Of a DNA stretch of 64,000 nt, positions 60,136-64,000 are shown piece after piece; positions within the stretch are counted from its first letter, which is position 1; each line of letters opens with the position of its first letter. A program made the translations under genes and the position numbers. The stretch is from contig NZ_JAOQAH010000068.1 in assembly GCF_025963695.1 (NCBI RefSeq), forward strand, positions 1-64,000. Reading direction: 5' to 3'. The stretch is from Segetibacter sp. (GTDB lineage: Bacteria > Bacteroidota > Bacteroidia > Chitinophagales > Chitinophagaceae). Under the pieces are notes generated by a model. That model was not told the origin of the DNA. It worked only from the letters and a program-made list of their open reading frames with translations, and ran no database searches.

Positions 60136-60324
60136 TTAGTGAGCAATAGATGTAGTATCTGTGCTCATTGCACCAGCACCAGTTGTATCAGTACTCATAG
60201 TTCCGGTAGAAGAACCAGAAGTTGCATCAGTAGATACAGATGTAGAGTCACTAGTAGTTGTTGATTCTCCACCACCACAAGCTGCAAATGCGCCTAATAC
60301 GAATACGAATAATAACTTTTTCAT
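60136..60324 (-). CDS. Small lipoprotein, duplicated copy 2
   Basis: The 62-residue protein has the same signal and core as the neighbouring copy (GGGESTTTSDSTSVSTDATS), then SGSSTGTMSTDTTGAGAMSTDTTSIAH. The two genes share most bases over the signal and core, while the repeat-like STDTT region varies in length, a likely place for slippage. It is divergent from the ECF sigma gene. Confidence 0.75.
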   Translation of the reverse strand: MKKLLFVFVLGAFAACGGGESTTTSDSTSVSTDATSGSSTGTMSTDTTGAGAMSTDTTSIAH

Positions 60325-60730
60325 TTTTCCTTTATTTTGTTTGTTTGTAATTACAGTTTAATACAAACAACGTAAAAAGGTAACCTGACATTTTAAAAAT
60401 AATATTTACATCTCTATAAAGACAAGTTATTCCTTTGCTTTTGGCGAGTTTCTTGCTTTACCGCAACAATTAATATTTCTTTTTGCTATTACATAAGAAC
60501 AAATGGTTGTCTGAAAAGCATACACCTTGTTTTTCTATTAAAGTACGGCGAAATAGCTAAAGAAGACAGCCCAACTGTTATTTTTATTGCCCACTTCAAA
60601 GTCTTTTTATACCAGATACAGACTTTAGATCAAATTGTTTCGTCGCAACCTCAGCCACTTAATATCTTTGAAATCATTAAGATTTCGTTTGGGTTACTTT
60701 AAAAACAAAACGGTATTAAATAAAACATCT
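60325..60730. other. Divergent promoter region
   Basis: No gene is assigned between the lipoprotein and sigma-factor genes. An in-frame TTG at 60635 would extend the sigma factor by 32 residues of poor quality, so I treat that stretch as leader. No dispersed A/B motif occurs here. Confidence 0.4.
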
Positions 60731-61297
60731 GTGAAAGCCGAAATTAACGAACAAGTATTACTAAAGGGGCTGGCAAAAAGTGATGCAAAGGCTATAGAGA
60801 CGATATATAAGAGCAATTTCAATATGGTTCAGTCATTTGTTGTAAATAATAATGGAACATACGACGACGCGAGAGATATTTTTCAGGAGGCCATGATTGT
60901 TTTATACGAAAATGCAAAAACTGACTCATTCGTTTTAACCTGCCAAATCAAAACTTATCTCTACAGCATTTGCAGAAGGCTTTGGCTTAAAAGACTACAA
61001 CACCTTAATCGATACAGCACGCAGGTTGAAAGTCTTGAAGAAACTGTTGCGGTTGAAGAGGATCTGGAATACCAGGAAAAACTAAGTGCAGACTTCGCTA
61101 TAATGGAAAGAGCCCTTGGAAGCTTAGGAGAACCTTGCAGAAGTTTGTTGGAAGCATACTACCTGCAAAAGAAAGATATGACAGACATTGCTACCACTTT
61201 TGGATACACCAATGCAGACAATGCTAAAAATCAGAAGTACAAGTGTTTGCTTAGATTGAAAAAATTATTTTTTTCGCAATATAATATAGGAGAATAA
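60731..61297 (+). CDS. ECF-type RNA polymerase sigma factor
   Basis: From the GTG at 60731 the protein has 188 residues, the usual ECF length. Region 2 is visible (LAKSDAKAIETIYKSNFNMVQSFVVNNNGTYDDARDIFQEAMIVLYENAK, with DARDIFQEA binding core polymerase), and a region 4 helix-turn-helix lies at the end (LEAYYLQKKDMTDIATTFGYTNADNAKNQKYKCLLRLKKLF). The next gene starts 3 bp downstream and encodes a membrane protein with an anti-sigma-like cytoplasmic N-terminus and an extracytoplasmic protease, so I infer a signalling pair. Confidence 0.88.
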   Translation: MKAEINEQVLLKGLAKSDAKAIETIYKSNFNMVQSFVVNNNGTYDDARDIFQEAMIVLYENAKTDSFVLTCQIKTYLYSICRRLWLKRLQHLNRYSTQVESLEETVAVEEDLEYQEKLSADFAIMERALGSLGEPCRSLLEAYYLQKKDMTDIATTFGYTNADNAKNQKYKCLLRLKKLFFSQYNIGE

Positions 61298-61300
61298 CTA

Positions 61301-62401
61301 ATGGACGACATTTTACTATTAGATACCACTGAGCGATACCTTAAAGGTGAGCTGAATGCCGAAGACAGGGCGGCATTTGAGCAGTTGCGCCAGACCATCC
61401 CAGAGGTAGACCAAATGGTCGTTGAACACAATATGTTCCTCAACCAAATAAATGCTTTTGGCCAAAACCGGGAATATAAACACCATCTTCACGAAGTTCA
61501 CAACAACCTCGAAGAGGCGGGAGTAATTTCTGCCACAACTACTGATGAAGGAAAAGTGGTTCCGTTATGGAAGAGGTATAAGAAAGTTATTGGAATTGCA
61601 GCTACTATAGCTAGCGTTACTGCTTTAGTCATAAGTGCCCTGGTAACTTATTTTACTCCTGCTAATAAGGGTGATATTGTACAACTAAACCGCAAGATTA
61701 ACCAGGTGATGCACAGCTATAATGTGCAGAGCAAGCAGTTGAATGAGTTGAAGTCAAAAGTTCCGATGTACGAGAAAGCGCTTAATGGCGGCACCAGCTT
61801 TCTTATAGACGGAAGCGGATTTCTTGTTACCAATGCTCATGTGGTGAAAGGGTCTTCCACTATCCTGGTTCAGAATAACAAGGGACAGGAGTTTAAAGCC
61901 ATTATCGCTCATATTGACAATGTTAAAGATCTTGCCATTTTGAAGATCGACGACGAAGACTTCAAATCCTTTCCAAGCTTGCCTTATCGCATACGCAAAG
62001 GGGCAACAGATTTAGGAGAGCCTATTTATACCCTTGGCTTCCCAAAAGATGAGATCGTATATAATGAGGGTTATATGAGTGCCAAGACAGGTTATAACGG
62101 CGATACCATTAGTTACCAGATTGCCGTAAGCGCTAACCCTGGTAATAGTGGCGGCCCGGTCTTCAATAGAAACGGTGAAGTGATAGGTATCTTGAGCACT
62201 TCTCAGCCTACAGCCCAAGGAGTGGTTTTCGCTATAAAGTCAAGAAATGTACACCAGGCAATAGACTCGCTTAAGAAAGTAGATACAACTTATCAAAATT
62301 TAAAAGTATCGTCTGTTTCCAATCTAAAAGGATTAGACAGAGTGCAACAGATTAAACAGATACAGGATTGTGTTTTCATGGTCAAAAGCTTTACCAAGTA
62401 A
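61301..62401 (+). CDS. Membrane-anchored HtrA-like serine protease with anti-sigma-like N-terminus
   Basis: The 366-residue protein has three parts. Residues 1-95 are cytoplasmic and helical (LDTTERYLKGELNAEDRAAFEQLRQTIPEVDQMVVEHNMFLNQI), in the style of Bacteroidota anti-sigma factors. A transmembrane helix lies at about 97-117. A coiled coil and then a trypsin-like protease domain follow (about 163-330), with His180 (VTNAHVV), Asp210 (VKDLAILKI) and Ser283 (GNSGGPVFN). No PDZ domain is present. It is 3 bp behind the ECF sigma gene. The fusion suggests that an envelope protease directly controls, or is sensed through, the sigma factor. Confidence 0.85.
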   Translation: MDDILLLDTTERYLKGELNAEDRAAFEQLRQTIPEVDQMVVEHNMFLNQINAFGQNREYKHHLHEVHNNLEEAGVISATTTDEGKVVPLWKRYKKVIGIAATIASVTALVISALVTYFTPANKGDIVQLNRKINQVMHSYNVQSKQLNELKSKVPMYEKALNGGTSFLIDGSGFLVTNAHVVKGSSTILVQNNKGQEFKAIIAHIDNVKDLAILKIDDEDFKSFPSLPYRIRKGATDLGEPIYTLGFPKDEIVYNEGYMSAKTGYNGDTISYQIAVSANPGNSGGPVFNRNGEVIGILSTSQPTAQGVVFAIKSRNVHQAIDSLKKVDTTYQNLKVSSVSNLKGLDRVQQIKQIQDCVFMVKSFTK

Positions 62402-62427
62402 GCATTCTTTCTAATCAAATCATAAAT

Positions 62428-62460
62428 AAAAAATCCTGCTCATCTGGCAGGATTTTTATT
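62428..62460 (+). terminator. Terminator after the sigma/protease operon
   Basis: A perfect 9-bp stem (AAATCCTGC / GCAGGATTT) with a 7-nt loop followed by TTTATTT, 30 bp after the protease stop. Confidence 0.88.
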
Positions 62461-62509
62461 TAAAACAAGTATTTCTTTGTACCTAACATCACTTACAAAT
62501 GTAGCTCTC

Positions 62510-62529
62510 GTTGCGTCGCACACTTGTAC
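62510..62529 (+). repeat. Dispersed intergenic motif, B subtype (copy 17)
   Basis: GTTGCGTCGCACACTTGTAC, taken as the B consensus, 108 bp after the protease stop in the sense direction and beyond its terminator. Confidence 0.92.
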
Positions 62530-62574
62530 ATTCGTAATTTTTTCAGCAGTTAAAATCGTAATTACACTGTTCGT

Positions 62575-63477
62575 TTAAGCGTTTAGGTTATTTGGATATT
62601 CGCCTGAATGAACCAGCGCATCAATACTTTTTTGAACACCGGGGGCATCTTCTTTATAAGTAACACCAAACCACTGCGCATCAGTTGGAATAACTTTAAT
62701 AACACCTAAACCCGATTTAATATAATTATCACCAACCAAAGGAATAAAAAATTCAGCTTTAGGCTTGCTTATATTTTCATCCAAAAACTCCTGAAACTGT
62801 TTTTCAATGATGGGAAATATTGCCGGTGAAAAACCAAAGAAATTCATACTTACAAGACTGTCTTCGCTTACCTCATGTAAGCCTGATTCGTCTTCGTATG
62901 TAATCTTCCCCTGCTCGTTCCGGTAAATGCTTGTACGCTCATTTATCGAGATCAGGTCATTGTTTTCATCTGCTTCACAAACACCACGGCTAACGCTTCC
63001 ATTTTCGCTCAGCGTCTTTTTTAATTGGTACCCAATAATACATTGAGCTTTCTCACTAACCTCTGTAGTAAGAAAAGTGTAAGCTTTTTTAAAAGCGTCT
63101 GCGCCATAAAAGTCATCAGCGTTTATTACTGCAAAAGGTTCTTTCACAGTGTCTTTGCAGCACAACACTGCATGTGCTGTTCCCCATGGTTTTGTTCTTT
63201 CTGCCGGAACCTGCCGTTCACCCAGGAACGATTGTAAACTTTGAAAAACGTAATCTGTTTCAATTTTCCCTTTGAGCTTTGGTTCAAAAATACTTTTGAA
63301 ATTTTCTGCAAAGTCTTCCCGGATAATAAAAACAACTTTTTTAAACCCTGCTCGAATAGCATCATAAATAGAATAATCCATGATAGTCTCTCCTGAAGGA
63401 CCAAACGACTGAATCTGCTTCATACTTCCATACCGGCTTGCCATACCTGCCGCTAAAATCACTAATGTTGGTTGCAT
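62575..63477 (-). CDS. Nucleotidyltransferase (sugar-phosphate nucleotidylyltransferase-like)
   Basis: The 300-residue protein has the glycosyltransferase-A-type nucleotide-binding start LVILAAGMASRYGSMKQIQSFGPSGETIMDYSIYDAIRAGF, the segment RTKPWGTAHAVLCC and the metal-binding AVINADDFYG. It resembles UTP- or NTP-dependent sugar-phosphate nucleotidyltransferases. The exact sugar is unknown. No phosphotransferase partner is fused or adjacent. Confidence 0.88.
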   Translation of the reverse strand: MQPTLVILAAGMASRYGSMKQIQSFGPSGETIMDYSIYDAIRAGFKKVVFIIREDFAENFKSIFEPKLKGKIETDYVFQSLQSFLGERQVPAERTKPWGTAHAVLCCKDTVKEPFAVINADDFYGADAFKKAYTFLTTEVSEKAQCIIGYQLKKTLSENGSVSRGVCEADENNDLISINERTSIYRNEQGKITYEDESGLHEVSEDSLVSMNFFGFSPAIFPIIEKQFQEFLDENISKPKAEFFIPLVGDNYIKSGLGVIKVIPTDAQWFGVTYKEDAPGVQKSIDALVHSGEYPNNLNA

Positions 63478-63558
63478 ACTGAATTTTTAAACTTTGCGAA
63501 ACTAATTTATACTGCTCATGCAGCAAATAAATTGTTCATTTTTGCAAAAACGATACCA

Positions 63559-64000
63559 GTGGATTTACGTTCAATCGAGATTCAACCTATAGAAGCAAAA
63601 TGGCTTACAGACAAACATGTTTCACTAGATGTTTTAAGATTGGACAAAATCGATGCAGTGGTAAGCGGAAACAAATGGTTCAAACTAAAATATTATCTGG
63701 TCCAGGCACAGGTTGAGCAAAAGCGTACTGTTGCAACATTTGGTGGAGCCTGGTCTAATCACATTATTGCCACTGCTTATGCAGCGAGGGAGGCTGGTCT
63801 AAAAAGTGTTGGTATCATACGGGGCGAAAAACCAACAGTGTTGTCGTACACACTTGCACAGGCAATAGAATATAATATGGAGCTGCATTTTGTAAGCAGA
63901 GACCAGTACAAAAGAAAAGAAGAGATAATACAATCATTCTCAAATAACGATTGGTTCTGGATAGATGAAGGTGGCTATGGTATAACAGGGGCAAAAGGCG
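63559..64000 (+). CDS. ACC deaminase / D-cysteine desulfhydrase family protein (3' truncated)
   Basis: The frame is open from a GTG at 63559 to the window edge (147 residues seen). It has the PLP fold-type II pattern: LRLDKIDAVVSGNKWFKLKYYLVQAQ with the Schiff-base Lys in SGNKWFKL, then TFGGAWSNHIIATAYAAREAGLKSVGIIRGE with the phosphate-binding and catalytic SNH region, and DEGGYGITGAKG. These enzymes split D-cysteine or 1-aminocyclopropane-1-carboxylate. Which one is used cannot be told from this part. Confidence 0.85.
   Translation, partial: MDLRSIEIQPIEAKWLTDKHVSLDVLRLDKIDAVVSGNKWFKLKYYLVQAQVEQKRTVATFGGAWSNHIIATAYAAREAGLKSVGIIRGEKPTVLSYTLAQAIEYNMELHFVSRDQYKRKEEIIQSFSNNDWFWIDEGGYGITGAKG

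Noticed and set aside
1..64000. tRNA, rRNA, CRISPR arrays, phage genes and intact insertion sequences
   Set aside because: None could be recognised by reading both strands. A tRNAscan, Infernal and ISfinder search would settle this.

Overview
The window looks like a chromosomal segment of an AT-rich member of the Bacteroidota, most likely a Chitinophagaceae-like soil or freshwater organism. This is inferred from gene content: TonB-type receptors, a CBM9-like/DUF5916 protein, DUF4154 (YfiR), a prokaryotic HU-CCDC81 protein, DUF6152/DUF6644, DUF892, a KDPS-type DAHP synthase fused to chorismate mutase, and a general lack of Shine-Dalgarno sequences. I saw no rRNA, tRNA, CRISPR array, prophage or intact insertion sequence.

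Layout. 0-11 kb holds a truncated sugar acetyltransferase, a cupin lipoprotein with a Tat-signal alcohol dehydrogenase, a MazG-like protein, a YfiR/CHASE-type histidine kinase pair, a lipoprotein amidohydrolase and a BtuB-like TonB receptor. 11-20 kb holds a metzincin-type protease, a beta-lactamase-fold hydrolase, a DUF6152/DUF6644 pair, and a subtilase followed by a free-standing I9-type inhibitor. 20-28 kb holds a Gfo/Idh/MocA oxidoreductase and a genome-maintenance/stress block: Ku, the LigD phosphoesterase, LigD ligase-polymerase, a CinA-like protein, a histone-H1-tailed ferritin-like protein and very acidic or Gly-rich small proteins. 28-39 kb is an aromatic amino acid supercluster (aroC, aroA, aroB, DAHP synthase-chorismate mutase, tyrA, an aminotransferase, pheA) interrupted by a DUF77 protein and a DEAD-box helicase. 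39-45 kb is an envelope operon (TPR protein, outer-membrane barrel, HU-CCDC81 protein). 45-58 kb holds a DUF5916 protein, a non-specific nuclease, an SGNH hydrolase, an SDR, a decayed FAD oxidase, a large GAF-like protein, a kinase-like/OMP85-type fusion and a PIG-L deacetylase. 58-64 kb holds small lipoproteins, an ECF sigma factor with a membrane-anchored HtrA-like protease carrying an anti-sigma-like N-terminus, a nucleotidyltransferase and a truncated ACC-deaminase/D-cysteine desulfhydrase.

Two regulatory-scale observations stand out. First, a dispersed 20-bp intergenic motif occurs at least 17 times in two subtypes, GTTGTGTCACTCACTTGTAC (A) and GTTGCGTCGCACACTTGTAC (B). The two bases that pair across its small palindromic core change together in every copy. 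Subtype B always lies 3' of a gene in the sense direction, and subtype A mostly lies 5' of a gene pointing away from it, so several whole operons are bracketed A...B. Second, pheA is preceded by a classical attenuator: a 31-residue leader peptide containing WFSFYFYFYF, a possible antiterminator segment and a hairpin followed by nine U residues just before the pheA start. GC-rich palindromes also sit at most gene junctions of the aromatic cluster.
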